From Erysipelotrichaceae bacterium (GTDB taxonomy: Bacteria > Bacillota_I > Bacilli_A > Erysipelotrichales > Erysipelotrichaceae): a stretch of DNA of 64,000 bases. The DNA lies in the NCBI GenBank assembly GCA_017473335.1, contig JAFULN010000009.1:18593-82592 (forward strand). The letters run 5' to 3'. The position numbers and the translations under genes are program-made. Shown here one piece after another: positions 46,849 through 55,761 of this stretch; the first letter of the stretch is position 1, and every line of letters begins with the position of its first letter. The notes under the pieces are model-generated. The model worked only from the letters and a program-made list of their open reading frames with translations. It was not told the DNA's origin and searched no databases.

Positions 46849-47598
46849 TTAGAATGATTCAAAAAATAATCTACCTTCAGATTCATATCGTTTTACATGA
46901 AACGAATTCTCAAGTATTTCCTTTTCCAAACATTCTTCTTTACTTCCCTCAAATACAATTTTCCCTTGATCCATAACAATGATTTGATCTGCAATCTGAA
47001 CTGCATGATTTAAATTGTGCATAATCACCAAGAGTGTTTTCTTTTTTTCATTTTTAAGCTTTACTAATAATTTCAAAAAATCTGCTTCAACATTCACATC
47101 CATATAAGTCGTTGGCTCATCAAGGATCAGCACTCTTGTATCTTGAGCTAAGATTAGTGCCAAATATACCTTTTGTCTTTCTCCGCCTGAAAGTTCATCT
47201 ACAAAAGAGGCTTCCAGATGTTTGACAGATGTCCAATTCATCGCTTCTTCAACAGCTAGACAATCAGACTCTGTCATGTGATACGCTAAATCAAGATATG
47301 GATTTCTACCCATTTTGACAAGTTCATTCACATGTATATGAGGTGCTTTAAGCATCTGTGGAAGAATTGCTATTTTTGATGCACGTTCTTTAGGTGACAT
47401 CAGTAAAATGTTTCTTCCTGAATACAAAAGTTCTCCTGTATATTCTTTGGTTTGTGCAAAGCAAGATACAAGAGTAGATTTACCGCTTCCATTTTTTCCG
47501 ACAACAACAGTCAATGTGTGCGGTTTTAATCGAAAGGAGACTGAATTAAGAATAGTCTTTTTTCCTATGCTTACACTTATTTTTTTTGCTTCAATCAT
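46849..47598 (-). CDS. FecE/BtuD-type ABC transporter ATP-binding protein
   Basis: 249 aa. Walker A VVGKNGSGKSTLVSCF, signature ELSGGERQKVYLALILAQDT, Walker B VLILDEPTTYMD and switch His in VIMHNLNHAVQ. The subgroup imports iron-siderophore, heme or corrinoid. Last gene of the four-gene operon starting at 52084; overlaps the permease gene by 8 bp. The substrate cannot be read. Confidence 0.94.
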   Translation of the reverse strand: MIEAKKISVSIGKKTILNSVSFRLKPHTLTVVVGKNGSGKSTLVSCFAQTKEYTGELLYSGRNILLMSPKERASKIAILPQMLKAPHIHVNELVKMGRNPYLDLAYHMTESDCLAVEEAMNWTSVKHLEASFVDELSGGERQKVYLALILAQDTRVLILDEPTTYMDVNVEADFLKLLVKLKNEKKKTLLVIMHNLNHAVQIADQIIVMDQGKIVFEGSKEECLEKEILENSFHVKRYESEGRLFFESF

Positions 47599-48565
47599 AC
47601 TCTTTCCTCCTGATAAGAAGCATCAAAAAGAAAGGTGCTCCTATTAAAGCCATCATGATTCCCACAGGAATCTCACTTGGCGCAAATAGACTTCTACCTG
47701 CTAAATCTGCAATTACCACAAGGATGCTTCCACATAATGCAGTTGATATCATGGTCTGTTTCATGGTTTCTGGAGCTATTTTTCGTGCAAATTGAGGTAC
47801 TATCAGACCAACAAACCCTAATAACCCCGCAAAACAAACAACTGATGCAGCCAAAAACGAGGCACAAATCAGCACAATTCTACGTAGATGTTTCACACGT
47901 ACCCCTAGAGAAGAAGCCATCGCATCTCCTAAACAGAGAATTGATATTTTCTGAGATAACACCCAAGTTACACCAAAAGAAATAAGAATTAGCACAGCAG
48001 GTAAAACAAGTTCTTCTATAGATACTCCAGATAAGCCACCTATAGAAAAATAATTATATATTGACACCACATCAGGATTTAAAAGCGAAATAAAGGAAAT
48101 ACACGCATTCAAAATCGTTGTAAGAGCTAAACCCGATAAAATGATGGTTGTTTTTGATGAACCCAACCTTTTAGATAAATTAACGATGAAAAGTGTTGCA
48201 CCAAAAGCTCCAAAAAAAGAGGCAAAAGGAAGTAAATATGTTTCTTTAGGAAAAAAACTAAGCACAATGAGGGTCATAAGGCCAGCTCCAGAATTTACAC
48301 CAATGATATTTGGAGATGCCATAGGATTATCTGTAACGCTTTGTAACAATAAACCTGACATTGCCAAACCCATTCCTGCCACCAGAGCTGCAAATACACG
48401 TGGTAAGCGTACATTCCACATAATTACCACATACTTTTCTGCTGCTGTTTTTAATAATCCTCCAATCACTTCTTCTATAGTGAGTGATGCTCCTCCAAAC
48501 ATCAATCCCGCCATCATACTTGCGATCAAAACTAAGACTAACGTAACATTTCTCTTATTCATCAT
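47591..48565 (-). CDS. FecCD-family ABC transporter permease
   Basis: 324 aa, about 9-10 membrane helices. Family blocks: NVRLPRVFAALVAGMGLAMS, DNPMASPNIIGVNSGAGLM, LGVRVKHLRRIVLICASFLA, CFAGLLGFVGLIVPQFARKI and LFAPSEIPVGIMMALIGAPF. Pairs with the binding protein upstream (11-bp overlap) and the ATPase downstream. Only one permease gene, so it presumably acts as a homodimer. Confidence 0.94.
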   Translation of the reverse strand: MMNKRNVTLVLVLIASMMAGLMFGGASLTIEEVIGGLLKTAAEKYVVIMWNVRLPRVFAALVAGMGLAMSGLLLQSVTDNPMASPNIIGVNSGAGLMTLIVLSFFPKETYLLPFASFFGAFGATLFIVNLSKRLGSSKTTIILSGLALTTILNACISFISLLNPDVVSIYNYFSIGGLSGVSIEELVLPAVLILISFGVTWVLSQKISILCLGDAMASSLGVRVKHLRRIVLICASFLAASVVCFAGLLGFVGLIVPQFARKIAPETMKQTMISTALCGSILVVIADLAGRSLFAPSEIPVGIMMALIGAPFFLMLLIRRKEYD

Positions 48566-49508
48566 AAATCAACTCAATTAAATATTCATAAGCTTCCAGC
48601 CAACGTGCATTAGGTTTAAATTGAAATAAATCTTTTGGAAGATAGACATACCGCCCCTCTTTTACAGCGCTTAATGATTGCCATGTTTTTTCTGATAATA
48701 CTACATCCATATTTGCTATGGCAGCTTCAGTATTTCCCATCGTAGAAATAAAGATAAAATCAGGATCTACCTCGATTACTTCTTCTATGCTCAAACCATC
48801 CAGTAAAACTGGCGCCTCATTTGCAATATTATATGTTCCCAACTCCTCTAGCATTGCTGCAGCAAAATGATCCTCTGCTTTTTTAGCTTTTGTTGAAGAA
48901 GATCCAGAACCCGCACGAATAAACAATATGTTTTTAAAATCAGGCGTTCTGCTATACTTCTTTAAAAGTTCATCTATTTTGCACTGTACATCAAGTCCAT
49001 ATTTTTTATATGCTTCATCATTTCCTGTAATTTGTGCAAAGATATTTAATACATTTAAATAATCTCCAAAAGATTCCACACGGAAACATGCTGCTGGAAT
49101 TCCCGATTTATTCAACAATTTAGCAGCATCAGTTTGTGCTTCAATATCAGCTGAACACAACACCAAATCTGGATCTGCCATGATGAGTGCTTCAACGTTG
49201 ATACTTTTTCCTGCACCTTCATCCACCAAAACAGCTTGCTCATTCGCAAATCCTCTTTCAACACTTTCTTTAACAGTGATATCAACAGTACCACCTGCAG
49301 TAATCCAGATATCCGCAAAAGAAGAAAACAACACAGCTACTTTTTGTGGCTTTTCATATAATTCAAACTCGTTATTTAAATCATCCTTAAATAATAGTGC
49401 TTTTTTATATTCATAAGAATGAATATCATTATTTTTTTGTGCGCTGCATGCGATTAGGAGTGAAAAGGAAAATAGGAGTATTCCTATTTTCCTTAATTTC
49501 TTTAACAT
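48555..49508 (-). CDS. Periplasmic-binding-protein-like lipoprotein of the ABC importer
   Basis: 317 aa. Lipoprotein signal with lipobox LLIAC near residue 21. Class III (BtuF/FhuD-like) binding fold: KVAVLFSSFADIWITAGG, LIMADPDLVLCSADIEA, EEVIEVDPDFIFISTMGN, and a C-terminal LSAVKEGRYVYLPKDLFQFK. Candidate ligands are iron chelate, heme/siroheme or corrinoid. It overlaps the end of the redox-fusion gene by 7 bp, so the importer and enzyme are translated from one mRNA. Confidence 0.9.
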   Translation of the reverse strand: MLKKLRKIGILLFSFSLLIACSAQKNNDIHSYEYKKALLFKDDLNNEFELYEKPQKVAVLFSSFADIWITAGGTVDITVKESVERGFANEQAVLVDEGAGKSINVEALIMADPDLVLCSADIEAQTDAAKLLNKSGIPAACFRVESFGDYLNVLNIFAQITGNDEAYKKYGLDVQCKIDELLKKYSRTPDFKNILFIRAGSGSSSTKAKKAEDHFAAAMLEELGTYNIANEAPVLLDGLSIEEVIEVDPDFIFISTMGNTEAAIANMDVVLSEKTWQSLSAVKEGRYVYLPKDLFQFKPNARWLEAYEYLIELIYDE

Positions 49509-52084
49509 TTGGCTCCACCTTTAAGATGAACTTCCGCAGAGAGATTATCTTCTTTGCGTTTCAATAGCTCATCACTTAAAAGCTGCTGCTGAACATTTTC
49601 GAATCCAAGACGATTAACAGTATCATTAAATCGTTCTCCTGTAATTCCTTGTTCTCTGAAAAGAAGAATTGCCTTTTCAACAACATCCAATACTTCATCC
49701 TTGTTTGTAAATACTTTTTCCAGTGGAATACCTCTTGCAACCTTCTTTCCCCATCTTCCTCCAATATAAACACGATATCCATTTGTATATTGTTCAATTA
49801 CTTTGAATGGACATTTACCAATGCATCTTCCACAGTGATTACATATTTCAGGGTCAATATTAATTTTACCATCTATAACTTTTGCAATTTTGATTGGACA
49901 TGCAGTTTCAATCTGACAAACCTTACAGCCACGACATTTCTCAATATCCAGTTCAGGTACACGCTGCCCAACGATTCCTAAATCATTTAAATCAGGTTTC
50001 ACACAGTTATTTGGACAGCCTCCAACACCTATTTTAAATTTATGAGGTAGTTTTACATCATTGTAGCCTTTGTAGAATCGGTAGTGAATTTCCTCAGATA
50101 TACCAAATGTATCAATCAGCCCATATTGACATGTTGTTCCTTTGCAAGATACAACAGGACGAACTTTTGAACCAGTTCCACCTGTCTCTAGCCCAAACTG
50201 AGCTAAATATTCCCTTAAAGGTTCAATATTCTTATATGGAACTCGCTGTATTTCAAGTGTTAAACGAGAAGTCATGGTCACTTCTCCTGAGCCAAACAAT
50301 TTTGCTGCTTCCGCAATTGCATGATGCTCCTCAGATGTAATCTTTCCATTGCGAGTAATTACTCTTCCATTGAAACAATCTGCAGTTGTTTTATCCTGCA
50401 AAAATCCCCAAGCTTTTACTTTTGTGATTTCTTCAGGAGTTACTGTATATTTTATATTTTTTACACGAACATCGTTTGCCATTGTTGATCCCTCCAATAC
50501 AAATGTATTTGTATAGCCATAGTGTCTCATTCGGTTTTGTGCAAAATATGCTCGTTTCCCACGATTGCATACCAGCAAAATTTTCTCATCCTTTTTTAGT
50601 CCCTCAATTTCTCCATTGATTGTTGTAAAATCCACGTGTTGAGCACCTTTTATCGTCGGAACAACAGACACATCCACAACTGTATAATCATCTGCTTTAC
50701 CTTCAAGATACTCCATTGGAGTTATCGATACTAAATCACCCTCTAATTTATTCAATAAAACATAAACCGCTTGAACAAATGGATGGATCGCAGTCGAAAA
50801 TGGTGGAGCATATGCATAATCTGCACCTTCAAAATCCTCCAAGGTAGCTTTCATATTCATTCCAGTCACTGCAATATCAATCATCTTATCTACATTTCCT
50901 GCCCCAAGCACTTGAACCCCTAACAATTGATGGGATTTCTTATCAGCAATCAGCTTGGTCATAAAATAATCTGCATCTGGATAATAATGTGCCTTGTCAT
51001 CTGTTACAGCCAATGCAGTTATTACATCATAACCTGCATCTTTAGCTTGTTTTTCACTTAATCCCGTTCTGCCACAATTTAATCCAGGAATTCTCACAAT
51101 TCCTGTACCCAAAACACCTGGATATACTTTTCGTTTTCCTGAAAGAACTTCTGCAAGAAGTCTTCCCTCTAAATTTGCTGAAGACCCCATCGCTGAATAA
51201 TACGATAATCCAGTTAAACGATGTTTAACGATAGCACAGTCCCCTGCAGCATAAATATGTTCAATATTCGTTCTCATCATATCATCAACGATGATTTTTC
51301 CGTTTTCAAAATCAATTCCTGAGCTTTTTAGGAAATCTGTATTTGGACGGATACCGACCGCCATGACCACTAACTCACACTTGATGCTTGCCGTATTTGT
51401 TTTGATGGATACAACAGCATCATTTCCTTCAATAGCAACAGCTTTTGTATTGACAAGTACACGAATTCCTTTTTCTGTCAGCTTTCGCTTCATAATCAAG
51501 GCCATGTCATAATCAAATATTCCTGGAGCAATTTGTTTTGTACCTTCAACTAATGTAACATCGATACCTTGAGCCTTTAAATTTTCAGCCATTTCCAACC
51601 CAATAAATCCTGCTCCTATAACAACAGTACGACGTACATTTCTTTCCCGAACGTATTTACGCATTGCAATAGCATCATCTGGTGTTCTGACTTTAAACAC
51701 ACCTGGTAAATGAATGCCCTCTATATTAGGCATTACTGCTGATGCTCCGCTAGCAATGACAAGATCATCATAAGTAAACTCTGTGAGTTCGTCTGTATCT
51801 ACGTTTTTTACACAGATTGTTTTTTTATCTGGATGAACTGAAGTCACTTCCATAGCTGTTTTAACTTCTACACCAGTCAATAAAGAATAACTTTCTGGTG
51901 TATTGACAATTAATTGATCTTTCGAATTGATAAGTCCGCCAACATAATATGGAAGCCCACATCCAGCATAAGAGATTTCTTTATCTTTTGTCACAATCAT
52001 TACTTCTGCATCACGGCAAAGTCTTTTGAGTTTAGCTGCTGTTTTAGTCCCTGCAGCAACCCCTCCGATAATAATTATTTTCAT
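49502..52084 (-). CDS. CoA-disulfide reductase / rhodanese / siroheme sulfite reductase / ferredoxin fusion
   Basis: 860 aa. Residues 1-450 are a CoA-disulfide-reductase-type flavoprotein: FAD motif GGVAAGTKTAAKL, redox Cys42 in YAGCGLPYY, NAD motif VVIGAGFIGLEMAE, and IYAAGDCA. Residues about 460-545 are a rhodanese domain with Cys506 in LLVCNRGKRA. Residues about 575-700 are a sulfite/nitrite reductase module with [4Fe-4S]-siroheme ligands C647/C652 (CKGTTC) and C690/C694 (GGCPNNC). Two [4Fe-4S] ferredoxin motifs follow at C717-C729 and C748-C758. This suggests NAD(P)H-driven reduction of persulfide, sulfite or a related sulfur compound within one chain. The clean FAD, heme-ligand and Fe-S motifs support activity. 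First gene of an operon with an ABC importer. Confidence 0.9.
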   Translation of the reverse strand: MKIIIIGGVAAGTKTAAKLKRLCRDAEVMIVTKDKEISYAGCGLPYYVGGLINSKDQLIVNTPESYSLLTGVEVKTAMEVTSVHPDKKTICVKNVDTDELTEFTYDDLVIASGASAVMPNIEGIHLPGVFKVRTPDDAIAMRKYVRERNVRRTVVIGAGFIGLEMAENLKAQGIDVTLVEGTKQIAPGIFDYDMALIMKRKLTEKGIRVLVNTKAVAIEGNDAVVSIKTNTASIKCELVVMAVGIRPNTDFLKSSGIDFENGKIIVDDMMRTNIEHIYAAGDCAIVKHRLTGLSYYSAMGSSANLEGRLLAEVLSGKRKVYPGVLGTGIVRIPGLNCGRTGLSEKQAKDAGYDVITALAVTDDKAHYYPDADYFMTKLIADKKSHQLLGVQVLGAGNVDKMIDIAVTGMNMKATLEDFEGADYAYAPPFSTAIHPFVQAVYVLLNKLEGDLVSITPMEYLEGKADDYTVVDVSVVPTIKGAQHVDFTTINGEIEGLKKDEKILLVCNRGKRAYFAQNRMRHYGYTNTFVLEGSTMANDVRVKNIKYTVTPEEITKVKAWGFLQDKTTADCFNGRVITRNGKITSEEHHAIAEAAKLFGSGEVTMTSRLTLEIQRVPYKNIEPLREYLAQFGLETGGTGSKVRPVVSCKGTTCQYGLIDTFGISEEIHYRFYKGYNDVKLPHKFKIGVGGCPNNCVKPDLNDLGIVGQRVPELDIEKCRGCKVCQIETACPIKIAKVIDGKINIDPEICNHCGRCIGKCPFKVIEQYTNGYRVYIGGRWGKKVARGIPLEKVFTNKDEVLDVVEKAILLFREQGITGERFNDTVNRLGFENVQQQLLSDELLKRKEDNLSAEVHLKGGAKC

Positions 52085-52119
52085 CTTGCTCCTCCTTTTC
52101 TTTTTTGTTATCTGCTGAC

Positions 52120-52177
52120 ATCATAACAGGTTCATTTTTGATGTCAATATAAATATATATTTTTTTGTATATTTATA
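52120..52177 (-). promoter_or_regulatory. Promoter and perfect inverted repeat of the sulfur-redox/ABC operon
   Basis: On the minus strand: TTGACA (52147-52142), 16-bp spacer, TGTTATGAT extended -10 (TATGAT at 52125-52120). Immediately upstream of the -35, TATAAATATA (52148-52157) and TATATTTATA (52168-52177) form a perfect 10-bp inverted repeat with a 10-bp spacer. Its place suits an activator. RBS AAAGGAGGAG follows. Confidence 0.65.
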
Positions 52178-52452
52178 CATTAAAAAACCTTTCTCCCCTT
52201 AGGTCATTGATACCTTATTTATTGTTTTTTTTGTGTAATGTTTTATCATCATAATAAGCTGGCATCCGTATGTCTTAATAGTACTGAAAAAATTGGATAA
52301 GTGATTTGAATTTAAGTTCTCTACATTAACCCATATTAACAACTTTTTCTGGTATCATTCCAAGTTAAGACTTATCTTTCGCCAAGAAATATGGATTCAT
52401 CATTATTTTTTCACTTATCGCAGTTCTGCAAGAACTTTTCTATATAATAAAC
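52178..52452. other. AT-rich intergenic stretch between the redox operon and spo0J
   Basis: No gene recognised. It contains a short hairpin AGTTCT-GCA-AGAACT (near 52421-52436) followed by T on the plus strand, and a loose pair GTCTTAA / TTAAGAC. I assign no function. Confidence 0.5.
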
Positions 52453-52479
52453 AAAAGAACACATTTCTGTGTTCTTTTT
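52453..52479. terminator. Terminator of the spo0J operon
   Basis: AGAACACA-TTTC-TGTGTTCT with T-rich flanks on both strands; it begins 2 bp past the parB stop codon. Confidence 0.8.
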
Positions 52480-52481
52480 GC

Positions 52482-53360
52482 TTAATCTTCTTCAATACAT
52501 CCAATTAATTCAAGGATTCGATTTAAATCTTTTGTATCCTGATATGAAATTGTGATGGACTTAGTTTCTACTTTTACCTTTGTCTGAAGTTTATTCTGCA
52601 TAAGTTCTTCAACATAGATCAAGTTGCGATCTCTTACTTTTTCTTTCTTTTCAGGCTTTGGTTCTTTTGCATCACGTACCATTTTTTCGACAGCACGTAC
52701 TGAAAGACCTTCATCCACAATCTTCATTGCGATATCATAAGCCAGTCCTTCATCATCCAATGTAATCAAAGGTCTGACATGTCCCTGCGAAAGTTTATTT
52801 TCTGCAACCAGCTGCTGAACAGAAGCAGGCAGTTTCAACAAACGAATCGTATTTGCGATATGTACACGAGACTTTCCTACTCGTTCTGCCAGACGTTCCT
52901 GAGTATAACCCATACGTTCCATTAGTTTTGCATATGCAGAAGCTTCTTCCATGATGTTAAGATCTTCACGCTGAATGTTTTCCAGCAGTGCAATTTCCAT
53001 CATCTGTTCATCATTGAATTCCATGATGATTGCTGGAATTGTTTCCTTGCCTGCAATCTTAGAAGCACGCAGACGACGTTCCCCTGCAATCAGCTCATAC
53101 CCATGAAGACTCTTTCTTACAAGAATCGGTGTAAAAACACCATGTTCCTTGATGGATGATGCCAGTTCTCTAAGCTTCTCATCATCAAATACCTTGCGTG
53201 GCTGATATGGATTGGCACGAATTTCAGAAACTGCCAGTTCAGTTTTTGAAGAGACATGTTCTGTTTTCCCTGCCTGAATATCTTCCAGAACGTTTTCAAC
53301 GCCTTCGCCAAAGATGGCATCCAGCCCACGTCCCAAACCTGTTTTTCTTGGTGCTGCCAT
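52482..53360 (-). CDS. parB: Chromosome-partitioning protein ParB (Spo0J)
   Basis: 292 aa. The N-terminal start GLGRGLDAIFGEG is typical of chromosomal ParB. CTPase/ParB motifs: NPYQPRKVFDDEKL, YELIAGERRLRASKIAG and ENIQREDLNIMEEA. The HTH is YTQERLAERVGKSRVHIANT. A basic linker and a C-terminal dimerisation helix follow. It binds parS sites and loads SMC. TAATG overlap with soj. Confidence 0.96.
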   Translation of the reverse strand: MAAPRKTGLGRGLDAIFGEGVENVLEDIQAGKTEHVSSKTELAVSEIRANPYQPRKVFDDEKLRELASSIKEHGVFTPILVRKSLHGYELIAGERRLRASKIAGKETIPAIIMEFNDEQMMEIALLENIQREDLNIMEEASAYAKLMERMGYTQERLAERVGKSRVHIANTIRLLKLPASVQQLVAENKLSQGHVRPLITLDDEGLAYDIAMKIVDEGLSVRAVEKMVRDAKEPKPEKKEKVRDRNLIYVEELMQNKLQTKVKVETKSITISYQDTKDLNRILELIGCIEED

Positions 53361-54145
53361 TACGCTTTCCTTCCTTTTCTATCATTAATCATGATGACTT
53401 CTTTTGCTAGTGAAGCATATGCCTTAGCTCCTTCAGAACGAACGTCATATTCAAAAATAGACTGTCCTGTAGATGGTGCTTCAGAAAGACGTACATTTCT
53501 CGGAATGTAACTCTTATAGACACTTTCTTTAAAATACTTGCGCACTTCCTGCTGTACTTCCACAGACAGTTTAGTACGTGCATCAAACATTGTTAAAAGT
53601 ACACCTTCAATCACTAACTTCTCATTAAACAAACGCTGTACAAGACGAATTGTAGAAAGCAGCTGTGTCAGACCTTCCAGTGCATAATATTCACACTGTA
53701 CAGGAATTATGACAGAATCTGCTGCAGTTAAAGCATTTGTATTTAACAAACCCAATGAAGGAGGACAATCAATCAAAATATAATCATATCTGTCTTTCAC
53801 TAAGTCAAGCTGTTCCTTCAACTGTTTTTCTCTGCCAGCTTTAAAACTAGCCATTTCCAAGTCAGCCCCTGCAAGATCAATTGTTGCAGGAAGCAAATCA
53901 ACTGGCGGCATCTTGATGTGTTTTAATGCATCATCGACTGAGCAGTCATGCATTAAAACATCATACACACTCTTTCTGTAATTATGATCATTCCCACTGA
54001 TCCCCTGTGAAGCATTCCCCTGAGGGTCAAAGTCCACCAGCATGACTTTTTTACCTAAATAAGCCAGTCCTGCCGCTAGGTTTACACTGGTTGTTGTTTT
54101 TCCAACGCCGCCTTTCTGATTAGCGACTGCAATAATCTTTCCCAT
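53360..54145 (-). CDS. parA: ParA-family ATPase Soj
   Basis: 261 aa. Deviant Walker A AVANQKGGVGKTTTSVNLAA, Walker A' VDFDPQGNASQGIS and Walker B YILIDCPPSLGLLN. Works with ParB in origin segregation and DnaA control. It is 11 bp downstream of noc and overlaps parB by 1 bp. Confidence 0.97.
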   Translation of the reverse strand: MGKIIAVANQKGGVGKTTTSVNLAAGLAYLGKKVMLVDFDPQGNASQGISGNDHNYRKSVYDVLMHDCSVDDALKHIKMPPVDLLPATIDLAGADLEMASFKAGREKQLKEQLDLVKDRYDYILIDCPPSLGLLNTNALTAADSVIIPVQCEYYALEGLTQLLSTIRLVQRLFNEKLVIEGVLLTMFDARTKLSVEVQQEVRKYFKESVYKSYIPRNVRLSEAPSTGQSIFEYDVRSEGAKAYASLAKEVIMINDRKGRKA

Positions 54146-54156
54146 GAACTCACACC

Positions 54157-54927
54157 CTATCTTTTTGGAAATCTAATAATGATTTGGTAGTCATTATCCG
54201 TTTCATTTTCTTCGGTTTTAGCCTCTATTCCAGCATCATTGACCATTTTTACTGCCTGATAGATTGTATTGAACGCAATACGCAGATGTCGCGCTACTGC
54301 TTTTGTTTTCTGCTTGTTTTCTTTCTTCTTAGAAGCATTCGTCTTAATATAATTTTCAGTTTGAGCTACATTTAAACCATGTTTCACAACATGTTCAAAT
54401 ACTTCATGCTGCTTATCAGCTTCCACATTCAAAAGAGCACGTCCATGACGCTCAGTCAGTTTACGTTCAGTAATTGCTTCCTGAATTTCATCAGGTAGTG
54501 CTAAAAGACGAATCTTATTCGCAATCGTGGACTGACTCTTCCCCATGCGTGATGCCATTTCATCCTGTGTACAGCTTGACTGTCTCATAATCTGAAGATA
54601 AGCTTTCGCCTCTTCAATCGCACTTAAATCTTCACGCTGAATATTTTCAATCAGTGCCAGCTGTGCAGATTCCAATTCACTTGTACTTTTAATCACCGCA
54701 GGAATGACTTCCATCCCCAACAGCTGACAAGCTCTGAATCTTCTTTCCCCTGCAATGATTTCATAATAATCAATCATATCTCTTACAACAATCGGCTGAA
54801 TCAGACCATTTTCTTTAATAGACTGTGCCAGATCATTGATGCTTGCATCATTGAACACCAAACGCGGCTGATAACGGTTTGGTCGAACTTTTCTTGTTGG
54901 TATAGTAATGACCTGCTGCATTGACAC
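54157..54927 (-). CDS. noc: Nucleoid occlusion protein Noc (ParB paralogue)
   Basis: 256 aa. ParB-type motifs NRYQPRLVFNDASINDLAQS, YEIIAGERRFRACQLLG and ENIQREDLSAIEEAKAY, and HTH CTQDEMASRMGKSQSTIANK. Its place between rsmG and soj identifies it as Noc rather than a second Spo0J. The N-terminus before the ParB box is short (about 12 residues), so the membrane-binding amphipathic helix seen in B. subtilis Noc may be absent or degenerate. Confidence 0.87.
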   Translation of the reverse strand: MSMQQVITIPTRKVRPNRYQPRLVFNDASINDLAQSIKENGLIQPIVVRDMIDYYEIIAGERRFRACQLLGMEVIPAVIKSTSELESAQLALIENIQREDLSAIEEAKAYLQIMRQSSCTQDEMASRMGKSQSTIANKIRLLALPDEIQEAITERKLTERHGRALLNVEADKQHEVFEHVVKHGLNVAQTENYIKTNASKKKENKQKTKAVARHLRIAFNTIYQAVKMVNDAGIEAKTEENETDNDYQIIIRFPKR

Positions 54928-54934
54928 CTCTCCT

Positions 54935-55633
54935 TTACAGCGGATTTTTCTTTATCTTCGCAAACTGACGCGGATACTGCACAGGTGTTGAACGCGTCTT
55001 GCGATAGAACAAATTCACTCGTGTACTTCCGTCATTAAGATAACGTTCTTCATACTTTTCTAAAGTACATCCAAGCACTTTAAGCGCATGTGCTGCCTCA
55101 CGGTCTTCTTCCAGACCATTTGACCCCTTCATCGCCAGAAACAGTCCACCTTTTTTAGTCAGTGGAATGCACAGCTCTGATAGCATTCTCAAATTCGCAA
55201 CAGCTCTTGCCGTCACGACATCAAAGCACTCTCTTTGTGTTTTGGCTACATCTTCTGCACGTTCATTCATGCATTCAACATTTTCAAGACCTAAAACACG
55301 CACTACTTCTTTCAAGAAGGTAACACGTTTTCCTAAAGGTTCAATAATTACAATATTTAACTCAGGATATGCAATCTTTAATGGAATCGATGGAAATCCT
55401 GCACCTGAACCCACATCACATAATGTACCTTGAATGGATGATGAAAAAGATGGCAGCAAAGAATCATAAAAGTGCTTATCCAGAACTTCTTCAAATTCAG
55501 TAATTGCGGTCAGATTCATTTTTTCATTCCACTCTTTGAGCAGTTCTGCATAAGTCTTATACTGATTGATTTGTTTTTCACTCAAATCAAGACCATTTTC
55601 TTTACAGCACTGAATAAATTCTTCTAATTTCAT
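54935..55633 (-). CDS. rsmG: 16S rRNA (G527-N7)-methyltransferase
   Basis: 232 aa. GidB/RsmG: LKEWNEKMNLTAITEFEEVL, the SAM loop LCDVGSGAGFPSIPLKIAYP, VIIEPLGKRVTFLKEV and VTARAVANLRMLSELC. First gene of the leftward rsmG-noc-soj-spo0J operon. RBS ACGGAGGGTG, with an extended -10 TGTTATAAT (55654-55662) upstream. Confidence 0.97.
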   Translation of the reverse strand: MKLEEFIQCCKENGLDLSEKQINQYKTYAELLKEWNEKMNLTAITEFEEVLDKHFYDSLLPSFSSSIQGTLCDVGSGAGFPSIPLKIAYPELNIVIIEPLGKRVTFLKEVVRVLGLENVECMNERAEDVAKTQRECFDVVTARAVANLRMLSELCIPLTKKGGLFLAMKGSNGLEEDREAAHALKVLGCTLEKYEERYLNDGSTRVNLFYRKTRSTPVQYPRQFAKIKKNPL

Positions 55634-55653
55634 CTTTCACCCTCCGTTTTAAT

Positions 55654-55662
55654 ATTATAACA
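55654..55662 (-). promoter_or_regulatory. Extended -10 promoter of rsmG-noc-soj-spo0J
   Basis: TGTTATAAT on the minus strand, 20 bp before the rsmG start. No good -35 at 17 bp, as expected for an extended -10. Confidence 0.5.
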
Positions 55663-55761
55663 AAATATCTCAATGACCTCTATAGTCAAACCAAGAAATT
55701 CACTGCTTTCTTCTAAACTTAAATAAAATTGCATACATCTATAAAAGAAAGCAGGTGAGAC

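Noticed and set aside
52340..52380. AAGTTAAGAC shared with the IS4-type left end at 6050
   Set aside because: Only about ten bases match and no further IS sequence is nearby; likely chance.
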